Assembly: GCA_900553215.1 (NCBI GenBank)
Contig: USCJ01000005.1
Location: 1-17,866 of the forward strand
DNA: 17,866 nucleotides
Source: an uncultured Collinsella sp.
GTDB lineage: Bacteria > Actinomycetota > Coriobacteriia > Coriobacteriales > Coriobacteriaceae
Reading direction: 5' to 3'
A model generated the notes under the pieces. That model ran no database searches and was not told the origin of the DNA. It was given only the letters and a program-made list of their open reading frames with translations. A program made the translations under genes and the position numbers. This document shows, piece by piece, positions 1 to 7,800 of this stretch. Within the stretch, counting starts at the first letter, position 1, and the number at the start of each line of letters is the position of its first letter.

Positions 1-12
1 TGAGAGTGCCGC

Positions 13-215
13 TGGACAGTTAGTTCAGATTTGTATTTTTGTGAGGGTGGAAAAGGCCGATTTGAGCTCAAATGAGTCGTTCTTGGCGGTCTGATGCGAC
101 AAGGATGCGCAGTCAGGAATGAGAAAAGGGCGTTATTGGGTCTAAAACGGCTTCAAAACGATACGTTTGCACGTAAGGACCCGGCCAAAAAATACAAATC
201 TGAACTAACTGTCCA
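13..215. repeat. MITE-like element bounded by 28-bp inverted repeats
   Basis: Positions 13-40 are the exact reverse complement of 188-215 (28 of 28 bases); the arm begins TGGACAGTTAGTTCAGATTT. The 147-nt interior has no transposase, and the two inner flanks look loosely alike when one is reversed. Outside the arms, TGAGAG at 1-6 recurs in reverse complement at 231-236, so the symmetry may extend further with gaps. No clear target-site duplication is visible, and the left side is cut by the window edge. It could be a non-autonomous mobile element, two oppositely placed copies of a dispersed repeat, or a transcript-end structure. Confidence 0.6.
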
Positions 216-300
216 CCATCCTCCGTCAACCTCTCATTCCAAACCAAATCAGCCAACGTACGTCATAGCAATCTCCGGTAGGTCGCAGGGCGGCGGTCGA

Positions 301-348
301 GCTTTTCTCTCGGGAAACTTCGCGAAGCCCAGTTCCCGAGGGAAAGGT
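301..348. repeat. Long imperfect hairpin with nested palindrome
   Basis: Positions 301-316 pair with 333-348 over 16 positions using Watson-Crick plus G-U pairs; the core 309-316 (CTCGGGAA) against 333-340 (TTCCCGAG) is perfect. The loop contains CTTCGCGAAG (318-327), itself a perfect palindrome. No T-run follows on either strand, so this is not a standard intrinsic terminator. It may be an RNA structure, a protein-binding site or a mobile-element remnant. Confidence 0.55.
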
Positions 349-408
349 ATGGTCTGTGTAATACCAGATAAACAGTACATTTTTGCTAGATTGGTATTTG
401 ACTGAAGA

Positions 409-433
409 ACCAATTGGTATGGCTTATTAAGCC
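409..433. promoter_or_regulatory. Adjacent palindromes, possible operator
   Basis: ACCAATTGGT (409-418) is a perfect palindrome and GGCTTATTAAGCC (421-433) is a 6-bp inverted repeat with a one-base centre. ATTGGTAT occurs at 390-397 and again at 413-420, 23 bp apart centre to centre, and ATACCA lies inverted at 361-366. Such spaced symmetric sites fit a dimeric repressor upstream of a carbohydrate gene, but no regulator gene is in view. The operator role is inference. Confidence 0.3.
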
Positions 434-660
434 CACCTTGCCGCTGACGCTCATTTTACTGCCGCTGGTGGACTTCCGAACTTGGTTGCGCAAGTGCTCC
501 CATATATTGATATGACCTAGTAGGTGGCTATCTGGTTACTACCAGTTGGCCCCTTGGTAACGGGTGGCCCCATTGTGCGGAATGTACCGAACATCCCCGT
601 TTGATACGTTTTCCCATGCTGCCGGGGGGGGGCGTCCTCGGCACCTCAGCATCTCGGAAG

Positions 661-668
661 AAAGGAGA
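661..668 (+). promoter_or_regulatory. Ribosome binding site setting the GTG start of the hydrolase
   Basis: AAAGGAGA lies 4 nt before GTG at 673. The open frame continues upstream to in-frame ATG 616 and TTG 601, but neither has a Shine-Dalgarno site, and starting there would place a G-rich, non-signal-like segment before the signal peptide. The GTG start gives a normal basic n-region. Confidence 0.85.
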
Positions 669-672
669 CCAG

Positions 673-3600
673 GTGCGCAGGAATTCCATTTTTACGAAAC
701 GGTGGGTGAAGGGAAGCGCGGTCCTCGTTGCCACTGCAGCGACGCTCGTGTTTGCCAATCCCCAGCAGGCGATTGCCACGCCACTCAAGGGCGTCGACTC
801 GGCGACCGTGTCCCAGTCTGCCTCGAATGTCGTCGACATCGATTTCGCTGACGGCATCAAGGGCCGTATTACGTTCCTCGAGGACGGTATTTTCCGTTAT
901 AACGTCGACCCCAAGGGTGAGTTTTCCGAGTACGCCACGCCGCGCAGTAAGTCCCACACGGCTAAGATCCAGGCTCAGCCCGATACCTCGGACACCTACA
1001 GCAAGCCGAGTGCGACGGTTGCCGACAAGGGCGACACTATCGAGATCACCGGCGGAAAGGCGACCGTGATCCTGGACAAGGCGACTGGCAAGATGAGTAT
1101 CAAGTCAGGCGACCGTGTCGTGGTTTCCGAGTCCGCGTCCCTCGACCTTGATAAGAAGGGTACCGTCCAGACGCTCGCCAAGGAGAAGTCCGAGAACTTC
1201 TTTGGCGGCGGCACCCAGAACGGACGCTTCCTGCACACCAACCAGACCATCGCCATCTCCAACACGAACAACTGGACCGATGGCGGCGTTGCCTCGCCCA
1301 ACCCGTTTTATTGGACGAGTGACGGCTACGGCGTGCTCCGAAACACGTTTGCAGAGGGTTCCTACGACTTCGGTTCCACGGACTCATCGACGGTCACGAC
1401 TTTGCACAGCGAGAATGAGTTTGATGCCTACTACTTCGTGGCGACCAACGAGGGAGCTTCGAACGTGGCAACTGAGATGCTGCAGGACTACTACAAGGTG
1501 ACCGGTAACCCGGTACTGCTGCCCGAGTACGGGTTCTACCTTGGTCATCTTAATGCCTATAACCGTGATGGCTGGTCAACGACCTCGGGTCAAAAGAAGT
1601 GGGAGACCAAGGGCAGCAAGTCCTCGAGCGAGAAGGGCGACGTTAAGTACGAGTCTGGCATGTCGACGGGCTACAAGCTCGACGGCACACTTGCGGCCGA
1701 GACGCTCAACGGTGAGGGCCCTACGGTTGATACCGAGAACATGAAAGCGACCGATTTCGACCGCCAGTTCTCTGCTCGGCAGGTTATCGATGACTACGAG
1801 GACAGCGACATGCCGCTCGGCTGGTTCCTGCCGAACGACGGCTACGGCGCCGGCTATGGCCAGAACGGTTACTACAAGACCGGCGGCGTCAACTCCGACG
1901 GAGCGAGCTCGGCCGACCGTCTTAACGCTGTGCGTGCCAACGTCGACAACCTTAAGAAGTTCACCGAGTATGCCAACTCAAAGGGTGTGAGCACGGGCTT
2001 GTGGACCCAGTCCAACCTTGAGCCCGACAGCAACCCTGAGACCCCGTGGCATCTGCTTCGCGACTTCGACGCCGAGGTCAAGACGGGAGGCATCACTACC
2101 CTTAAGACCGACGTTGCCTGGGTTGGATCTGGCTACTCCTTTGGTCTTAATGGCATCAAGACAGCTTATGACACGGTGACGACCGGCGCTAACAAGCGCC
2201 CCAACATCATCACGCTCGATGGTTGGGCCGGCACGCAGCGCTTTGGTGGCATTTGGACCGGCGACCAGTATGGCGGTAACTGGGAGTACATTCGCTTCCA
2301 TATCCCCACGTATATCGGTCAGAGTCTTTCGGGCAACCCCAACATCGGCTCCGACATGGATGGCATCTTTGGCGGCGACCCCATCATCTCTGCGCGTGAC
2401 TACCAGTGGAAGACGTTCACGCCCTCTATGCTCGACATGGACGGTTGGGGCACCTACCGTAAATCGCCCATGACGCACGGCGATCCCTACACAGGCATCT
2501 CGCGCTTCTATCTCAAGCTCAAGGCGCAGCTCATGCCCTATATCTACACGAGCGCGGCCTCGGCGGCCAACATCGACACGGGTAACGGCGATGCCGGCCT
2601 GCCCATGATCCGCGCCATGCTGCTTTCTGACAACTCCGAGTACGCCGCAAGCACTTCGACGCAGTACCAGTATATGTTCGGTGAGAACTTCCTAGTGGCA
2701 CCGGTGTATCAGGATACCCAGGCAGATGAGAACGGCAACGACATTCGCAATGGGATCTACCTCCCCAACTACGGCACCGACGAGAATCCCACCATCTGGA
2801 TCGATTACTTCTCGGGTAAGCAGTATCGCGGCGGCCAGGTTCTCAACAACTACGAGGCTCCGCTTTGGAAGCTGCCGCTGTTTGTGAAGGCCAACGCTAT
2901 CGTGCCGATGTACGCCGAGAACAACAACCCCGAGGCAGTGAGCGACACCAACACCAAGGGTACCGACCGCAGTCAGCGTATCGTCGAGTTCTTCGCCACC
3001 GAGGGCGACGGCACCTTTACGCAGTACGAGGACGACGGCTCCTCCATCGAAAACAACACGACTGAGGACGATTCCTACGGCACGATCGACAATATCTCCT
3101 ACGGTGAGCATGTGAGCACCGTCTACAGCTCCAAGGCCGCAGGCGGCACCGCGACCTTTACCGCCGAGGCCTCGCAGGGCGGCTACAACGGCTACGACTC
3201 CAACCGCACCACGACCTTCGTGGCCAATGTGTCCGCCAAGCCCACGAGCGTCGTCGCCAAGAACGGCGGATCCGCACTCAACGTGGTTGAGGTCAACTCG
3301 CAGGAGACCTTTGACGCCGCGACCCCCGAGGCCGGCCAGGCGGTCTACTTCTACAGCAAGACCCCCAACCTCAACCACTACGGCAGCGATGCGGACGGCA
3401 CCGAGGCCGAGCAGGGCGAGAGCTTCAACAACACCAAGATCACCACGAACCCCAAGGTCTACGTCAAGTTCGCGAAGACCGATGTTGCTGCAGCGGCGCA
3501 GACGCTTGAGCTGGGCGGTTTCGTGAACGCCGACGCAACGCTCACAGCCGATCGCCTCAACGAGAACCTCTCCGCACCAACGAACCTTGCTGCCCCCGAG

Positions 3601-6600
3601 GACGTCACGACCCCAACGAGCATCAAGCTCACCTGGGGAAAGGTCGATGGTGCTACCTCCTACGACCTTAAGGTCGACGGCACTGTGTTTGCCGTGGGTG
3701 ATGCGGCCGAGTTCACGCACACCGACCTCGCCTACAATAGCAAGCACACCTACCAGATTCGTTCGCGCAACGCCGAGGGTTACTCCGCCTGGAGCGATGT
3801 GCTCGAGGCGAACTCCGCACTCGATCCGTGGCGGAACGTCCCCGACGCCGAGCAAATCACCTGGGAGGGCTCACTTTACGGCAGCCATAAGGCCGAGCTC
3901 GCCTTCGACCATGAGTTCCAGTCGGGCGACGGCGGTTTCCACTCCGGTGGCAACGATCTGGGCAAGGCGCTTACCGTTGACTATGGACGCGCTTACAAGC
4001 TCGATAAGCTCGAGTACTATCCGCGCGATGACGCCGGCAACGGCACTGTGACCAAGATGCGTGTTGAGACGAGTCTCGATGGCGTCCACTGGACGAGCCA
4101 GGAGGTCGATTGGGCACGTTCCGCTGATTGTAAGACGGTAGCGTTTGACGGCACCGTGGCCGCCCGTTACGTGCGCATGACACCGCTCGCCTCGGTCGGC
4201 AATTTCTTCTCCGCGTCCGAGATTGCCATCTACAAGACCGACGGCACGGATGGCTTCGCCGTGGGCTCCAACCTCAACAAGGCCACGATCTCCGACGGAG
4301 ACTACTCCAACATGAAGAACTACCTGGGCCTCGAGAATCGCGAGCCCGATACCCCGACGTTCGGTTCGCAGATCCGCGACCACTTCGCCGACCTCAACGA
4401 TAACGGCGTTTACGACGTCTACGATTACTCGTTCACCATGGCGGGTCTTGACGGTGGCACTAAACAAAAGGGCAAGGTCGCAGGTTCGCTCGCGGTGATA
4501 CCGAGCAAGACCGAGGTCGAGGCTGGTGATGAGATCACCGTTGATGTCTATGCGGCCGACGCCAAGAACGTCAACGCCCTGGGCGCTCTCGTCAACTTCA
4601 AGAGCGACCAGTTCGAGTTTGTGTCCGAGAGCATCGCGCAGGACGGCTCGACTGCCGGCATGGAGAACCTGTCTCGCGAGAAGGTCCAGTTCGCGGACAG
4701 AACGCAGACTATCAATCTCGCCTTTGCCAACCGCGGCGATGGCAAGCTCTACAACGGTACCGGCGCGGTGGCGAGTTTCAAGCTCAAGGCCAAGACCGCC
4801 GGCAAGGTCGAACTGCCCTCGACATCTTGGCTCATCGGTCCGGCATGCGACGCGCTTGAGTTTGCGAGCGACGGCACGGTGACGATGCCGGATGTTCCTC
4901 AGCCAACGGTCGCCGAGTACGGTCAGGATGCCTTCAACATCACGATGACCAACGATGAGCTCACGACCGACGACGGGACCAACGTCGAGAAACTTATCCA
5001 GCAGAAGAGCTATAACGCGCTGTTCGATAATAACGAGGGCGACAACGGCTTTGAGTTCCTATGGGACTGGAGCGGCAACTGGGACAGCGAGGGTAAGCTT
5101 CCGAGTTACGTGAAGCTTCCCACCACGATGACATTCGCATTTAAGACGCCGTCGAAACTCGATAGTGTCGAGGTCGTTAACCGCAACGGTGGCAACGGAA
5201 CCGTGCAGAAGATCAAGGCTGTCGTGACGTTCGAGGATGGCTCGACCCAAGAGTTCGCGGGCGGGGAGTACGATTCCTTCCGGGCTCGCTACGCCTTTGG
5301 CCTCTCTGCCGAGAACAAGGGCAAGAAGGCGACCAAGGTCGAGGTCACGCCGCTTGAGGCATCGGGTGACCAGATGCTCACACTGCGTGAGGTCAACTTC
5401 AACTACACGCAGGGTGTCGAGGCCATCGAGGGTGTCGAGCTAGGCAAGAACCAGACCGAGTTCTTTGAAGGCGACGTTACGCTCGTCGACGCCAAGGCCA
5501 CGCCTGAGAGCGCCGGCTACCCCTATGTGACGGTCGAGAGCTCCGACCCCTCCGTGGTAAGCGTCTCCGCTGTTCAGGCTGGCGATAGCGTGAGCTACTA
5601 CCTGCGTGCCAACAAGGCCGGCAAGGCAAAGATCACGGTGGCGTCGGTACTCGACCCCTCCAAGACCGCATCCTATGAGGTCGAGGTCAAGGCTGGTGTC
5701 GATACCTCTGCGCTCGTGGCAGCGCTTTCCAAGGCCATGGGCTACAGCGAGTCCGTCTACACTAAGGATTCCTATGCAGCTCTCACCACTGCGGTCGAGG
5801 CGGCTCGGAAGCTCCTCGACGGCGGCCAAGGCAGCTATAGCAAGAAGGATGTCGCAGACGCCACAGCCAAGATCGAGAAGGCAATCGACGGCCTCAAGAT
5901 GCGCCCTGTCGATGAGAAGATTCTCATCAACACGCCCGAGAACCGCAAGAACGTCAAGGTGGCCGGCTTCTCGAGTGAGGCCGACTACGAGGGCAGCAAC
6001 GCCGCCAACGCTCTCGACGGCGACGAGCGGACGCTTTGGCACAGCGACTGGGCCCATGGGACCGGTATGCCCCAGTATCTGAGTGTCGACCTGGGCCGCG
6101 ACTACGATCTCACCGACGTTACATTCCTGCCGCGCCAGGACGGCGGCACTAACGGCGATATCTTCGAGGCCGAGATACTGGTCTCCGACACTGCCGACGG
6201 TTATGAGATGGGCACCGCCGTATCGATGGGTACGTTTGCCTTCGACAACGACGGCCACGTACTCACCGACCGTGGCGACTGGAAACAGATGAGCTTTGGC
6301 GCCGCGCGCGGTCGCTACGTGACCGTCAAGGTGATTCACGCCGGCGGTGGCGACGTCGATGCCTACTGCAGCGTGGCGGAGCTCAAGTTCTACGGTACGG
6401 CCGTTCCCGATCCGGTGTCGAAGGATGATCTCGCTACCGCGATCGAAAAGGTTGATGCCGAGGTTGCTGCCGGCGACCTCAAGGCCGGTGACTACACCGA
6501 GGCCTCCTGGACGGCGCTCGAGAACGCCCTGGCGAGCGCCCGCGCCATCTTGAGCGACGAGAACGCCACGCAGGACGAGGTCGACCAGGCGCTCAGGGCG

Positions 6601-7086
6601 CTCGAGAGCGCCCGCGGCGCGCTCGAGAAGACCCCGGTGGCCCCGGTCGAGAATCCGACTAAGAAGCAGCTCAAGGCCCTGGTCAAGCAGGCGAAGGAGA
6701 CTGACACCAGGGGCAAGACGGCCGAGTCTGTCAAGGCCCTGACGGATGCCATTACCTACGCCGAGGACGTCTTGGGTGATGAGAATGCTTCCGACACCCA
6801 GCTCCAGGCGGCCTATGACCAGCTCAAGCTGGCTATTGAGAGCCTCAAGGATGCCGATTCCGGCAATCAGGGCGGCTCGGGCAACCAGGGTTCCGGCAAT
6901 GGCTCGAACGGCGGCAACCAGGCGGGCAAGCCCGCAGGCGACAAGGCCCAGGGCAGCAAGAAGAACGGTTCGGCGATTCCCAATACCGGAGACCAGACGG
7001 CGGCGACCGTCGCGACCGTCGGTGGTCTTGGCGCCATCATCGCCGCGATCGGCGCTCTCTTCCATCGTCGCAGCAAGGCTAAGTAG
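673..7086 (+). CDS. Cell-wall-anchored multimodular GH31 glycoside hydrolase
   Basis: A 2137-residue secreted enzyme. Residues 1-35 form a signal peptide (RR, hydrophobic core, AIA cleavage after 35). A GH31 N-terminal beta-domain (about 45-280) precedes the TIM barrel, with candidate nucleophile D480 (LKTD) and acid/base D531 (WTGD), then C-terminal beta-domains (LVAPVY at 674). Next come FN3 (967-1052), F5/8C (1057-1190), a dockerin-like calcium loop (D1240, N1242, N1244, D1248, D1251), a cohesin-like domain (1268-1406), an F5/8C-like domain (1413-1579), a Big2-like domain (1580-1675), FIVAR (1677-1745), F5/8C (1750-1910), two FIVARs (1915-1986, 1996-2059), a Gly/Asn linker, IPNTG (2102-2106), a membrane helix and a basic tail. 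The GH31-FN3-F5/8C order resembles the Clostridium perfringens CPE1046-type subgroup. Related GH31 enzymes include alpha-N-acetylgalactosaminidases, so host O-glycans are a likely target; the exact substrate is inference. Confidence 0.9.
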   Translation: MRRNSIFTKRWVKGSAVLVATAATLVFANPQQAIATPLKGVDSATVSQSASNVVDIDFADGIKGRITFLEDGIFRYNVDPKGEFSEYATPRSKSHTAKIQAQPDTSDTYSKPSATVADKGDTIEITGGKATVILDKATGKMSIKSGDRVVVSESASLDLDKKGTVQTLAKEKSENFFGGGTQNGRFLHTNQTIAISNTNNWTDGGVASPNPFYWTSDGYGVLRNTFAEGSYDFGSTDSSTVTTLHSENEFDAYYFVATNEGASNVATEMLQDYYKVTGNPVLLPEYGFYLGHLNAYNRDGWSTTSGQKKWETKGSKSSSEKGDVKYESGMSTGYKLDGTLAAETLNGEGPTVDTENMKATDFDRQFSARQVIDDYEDSDMPLGWFLPNDGYGAGYGQNGYYKTGGVNSDGASSADRLNAVRANVDNLKKFTEYANSKGVSTGLWTQSNLEPDSNPETPWHLLRDFDAEVKTGGITTLKTDVAWVGSGYSFGLNGIKTAYDTVTTGANKRPNIITLDGWAGTQRFGGIWTGDQYGGNWEYIRFHIPTYIGQSLSGNPNIGSDMDGIFGGDPIISARDYQWKTFTPSMLDMDGWGTYRKSPMTHGDPYTGISRFYLKLKAQLMPYIYTSAASAANIDTGNGDAGLPMIRAMLLSDNSEYAASTSTQYQYMFGENFLVAPVYQDTQADENGNDIRNGIYLPNYGTDENPTIWIDYFSGKQYRGGQVLNNYEAPLWKLPLFVKANAIVPMYAENNNPEAVSDTNTKGTDRSQRIVEFFATEGDGTFTQYEDDGSSIENNTTEDDSYGTIDNISYGEHVSTVYSSKAAGGTATFTAEASQGGYNGYDSNRTTTFVANVSAKPTSVVAKNGGSALNVVEVNSQETFDAATPEAGQAVYFYSKTPNLNHYGSDADGTEAEQGESFNNTKITTNPKVYVKFAKTDVAAAAQTLELGGFVNADATLTADRLNENLSAPTNLAAPEDVTTPTSIKLTWGKVDGATSYDLKVDGTVFAVGDAAEFTHTDLAYNSKHTYQIRSRNAEGYSAWSDVLEANSALDPWRNVPDAEQITWEGSLYGSHKAELAFDHEFQSGDGGFHSGGNDLGKALTVDYGRAYKLDKLEYYPRDDAGNGTVTKMRVETSLDGVHWTSQEVDWARSADCKTVAFDGTVAARYVRMTPLASVGNFFSASEIAIYKTDGTDGFAVGSNLNKATISDGDYSNMKNYLGLENREPDTPTFGSQIRDHFADLNDNGVYDVYDYSFTMAGLDGGTKQKGKVAGSLAVIPSKTEVEAGDEITVDVYAADAKNVNALGALVNFKSDQFEFVSESIAQDGSTAGMENLSREKVQFADRTQTINLAFANRGDGKLYNGTGAVASFKLKAKTAGKVELPSTSWLIGPACDALEFASDGTVTMPDVPQPTVAEYGQDAFNITMTNDELTTDDGTNVEKLIQQKSYNALFDNNEGDNGFEFLWDWSGNWDSEGKLPSYVKLPTTMTFAFKTPSKLDSVEVVNRNGGNGTVQKIKAVVTFEDGSTQEFAGGEYDSFRARYAFGLSAENKGKKATKVEVTPLEASGDQMLTLREVNFNYTQGVEAIEGVELGKNQTEFFEGDVTLVDAKATPESAGYPYVTVESSDPSVVSVSAVQAGDSVSYYLRANKAGKAKITVASVLDPSKTASYEVEVKAGVDTSALVAALSKAMGYSESVYTKDSYAALTTAVEAARKLLDGGQGSYSKKDVADATAKIEKAIDGLKMRPVDEKILINTPENRKNVKVAGFSSEADYEGSNAANALDGDERTLWHSDWAHGTGMPQYLSVDLGRDYDLTDVTFLPRQDGGTNGDIFEAEILVSDTADGYEMGTAVSMGTFAFDNDGHVLTDRGDWKQMSFGAARGRYVTVKVIHAGGGDVDAYCSVAELKFYGTAVPDPVSKDDLATAIEKVDAEVAAGDLKAGDYTEASWTALENALASARAILSDENATQDEVDQALRALESARGALEKTPVAPVENPTKKQLKALVKQAKETDTRGKTAESVKALTDAITYAEDVLGDENASDTQLQAAYDQLKLAIESLKDADSGNQGGSGNQGSGNGSNGGNQAGKPAGDKAQGSKKNGSAIPNTGDQTAATVATVGGLGAIIAAIGALFHRRSKAK

Positions 7087-7105
7087 CCCCAGCAACAGCT
7101 AAGCA

Positions 7106-7148
7106 AGCGTGCCCGCCGTCCCACCCAAGGACGGTGGGCACGCTTTTT
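7106..7148 (+). terminator. Strong intrinsic terminator after the hydrolase
   Basis: A 16-bp stem (7106-7121 with 7129-7144, one G-U pair) encloses a 7-nt loop and ends in a run of T (7144-7148). It lies 20 nt after the stop codon and should isolate the hydrolase transcript from purE. Confidence 0.93.
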
Positions 7149-7231
7149 GAATGTGGGCGGAAAGCTCCGACCCTTCGGCCTTAATCTCGCAAAGCGTTCC
7201 GTCTCCCGCCGAACACATCAGCATCGGCAGC

Positions 7232-7249
7232 TATACTACTCTCAGTAGT
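7232..7249 (+). promoter_or_regulatory. Possible purE promoter -10 with overlapping palindrome
   Basis: TATACT (7232-7237) is a good -10 box, but no convincing -35 is seen 16-18 bp upstream. ACTACT (7235-7240) and AGTAGT (7244-7249) form a perfect 6-bp inverted repeat overlapping the -10, so a repressor could sit there. A second small inverted repeat (CGCGG 7257-7261, CCGCG 7267-7271) lies in the leader. Confidence 0.4.
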
Positions 7250-7285
7250 TAAGGGTCGCGGATTCGCCGCGTCACCGCTCTCAAC

Positions 7286-7291
7286 AGGAGG
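7286..7291 (+). promoter_or_regulatory. Ribosome binding site of purE
   Basis: AGGAGG lies 9 nt before ATG at 7301. An in-frame TTG at 7295 is only 3 nt from this site, too close, so ATG 7301 is the better start. Confidence 0.85.
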
Positions 7292-7300
7292 TCTTTGTTT

Positions 7301-7765
7301 ATGGCAGATCAGAAGCCGGTTGTCGGGATCATCATGGGCTCCAAGTCCGATCTGGGCGTTATGGAAGGTTGCACCGCCGAGCTCGAGGCGCTAGGCGTGC
7401 CCTATGAGCTCGTGATTGCAAGCGCGCACCGTACGCCGGCGAAGGTCCATGAGTGGGCCTCGACTGCTGCTGACCGCGGCATCAAGGTGATTATCGCTGC
7501 TGCCGGCAAGGCTGCTCACCTGGGCGGTGTCGTGGCGGCCTTTACGCCGCTGCCGGTCATCGGCGTGCCTATGAAGACGAGCGATCTGGGTGGTATGGAC
7601 TCGCTGCTGTCGATGGTGCAGATGCCCTCGGGCGTGCCCGTTGCCTGTGTGGCCATTAACGGTGCCAAGAACGCTGCCATCTACGCCACGCAGATTCTGG
7701 GCGCCTGCGACCCCGAGTACCGCAAGGTTATCGAAAAGATGAAGCAGGAGATGGCTGACGCCTAA
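7301..7765 (+). CDS. purE: N5-carboxyaminoimidazole ribonucleotide mutase PurE (class I)
   Basis: A 154-residue cytoplasmic enzyme of de novo purine synthesis. Class I PurE converts N5-CAIR, made by PurK, to CAIR. The phosphate-binding segment GSKSD (13-17) and the SAHRTP motif with the conserved histidine H43 are present. The AGKAAHLGG segment resembles the class I motif AGGAAHLPG. Length matches the family. No purK lies nearby, so N5-CAIR must come from an enzyme encoded elsewhere. The gene begins a probable operon: the sortase follows after 35 nt and the MoaE-like gene after that, an unusual partnership for a purine enzyme. The other purine genes of the window (purF, purM, purN) start 3 kb downstream as a separate unit. 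Confidence 0.96.
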   Translation: MADQKPVVGIIMGSKSDLGVMEGCTAELEALGVPYELVIASAHRTPAKVHEWASTAADRGIKVIIAAAGKAAHLGGVVAAFTPLPVIGVPMKTSDLGGMDSLLSMVQMPSGVPVACVAINGAKNAAIYATQILGACDPEYRKVIEKMKQEMADA

Positions 7766-7800
7766 GCGTTCCGCCGTTTCACCGCAGTATAAGGAGAGCC

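Larger units (their letters stand above)
1..672. other. Long non-coding region upstream of the hydrolase gene
   Basis: No convincing gene lies here. The only sizeable open frame (94-405) has no good ribosome binding site, no recognisable domain and runs through an inverted repeat, so I do not call it. The stretch holds a 28-bp inverted repeat pair (13-40 and 188-215), a long hairpin (301-348), small palindromes between 358 and 433, a G9 run (624-632) and the hydrolase's ribosome binding site. It is more AT-rich than the flanking coding DNA. I could not place a confident promoter; TTGACT at 398-403 resembles a -35 box but has no good -10 partner at the right distance. Confidence 0.7.

Noticed and set aside
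94..405. A 103-codon open frame on the + strand
   Set aside because: It runs through the inverted repeat and the long hairpin, lacks a clear ribosome binding site and resembles no family.
601..672. Extended N-terminus of the hydrolase from TTG 601 or ATG 616
   Set aside because: Neither start has a Shine-Dalgarno site, while AAAGGAGA marks GTG 673 and gives a proper signal peptide.
5440..7095. A 551-codon open frame on the - strand
   Set aside because: It is antisense to the C-terminal modules of the hydrolase and its translation is low in complexity (Leu, Gly, Arg, Val rich) without motifs.
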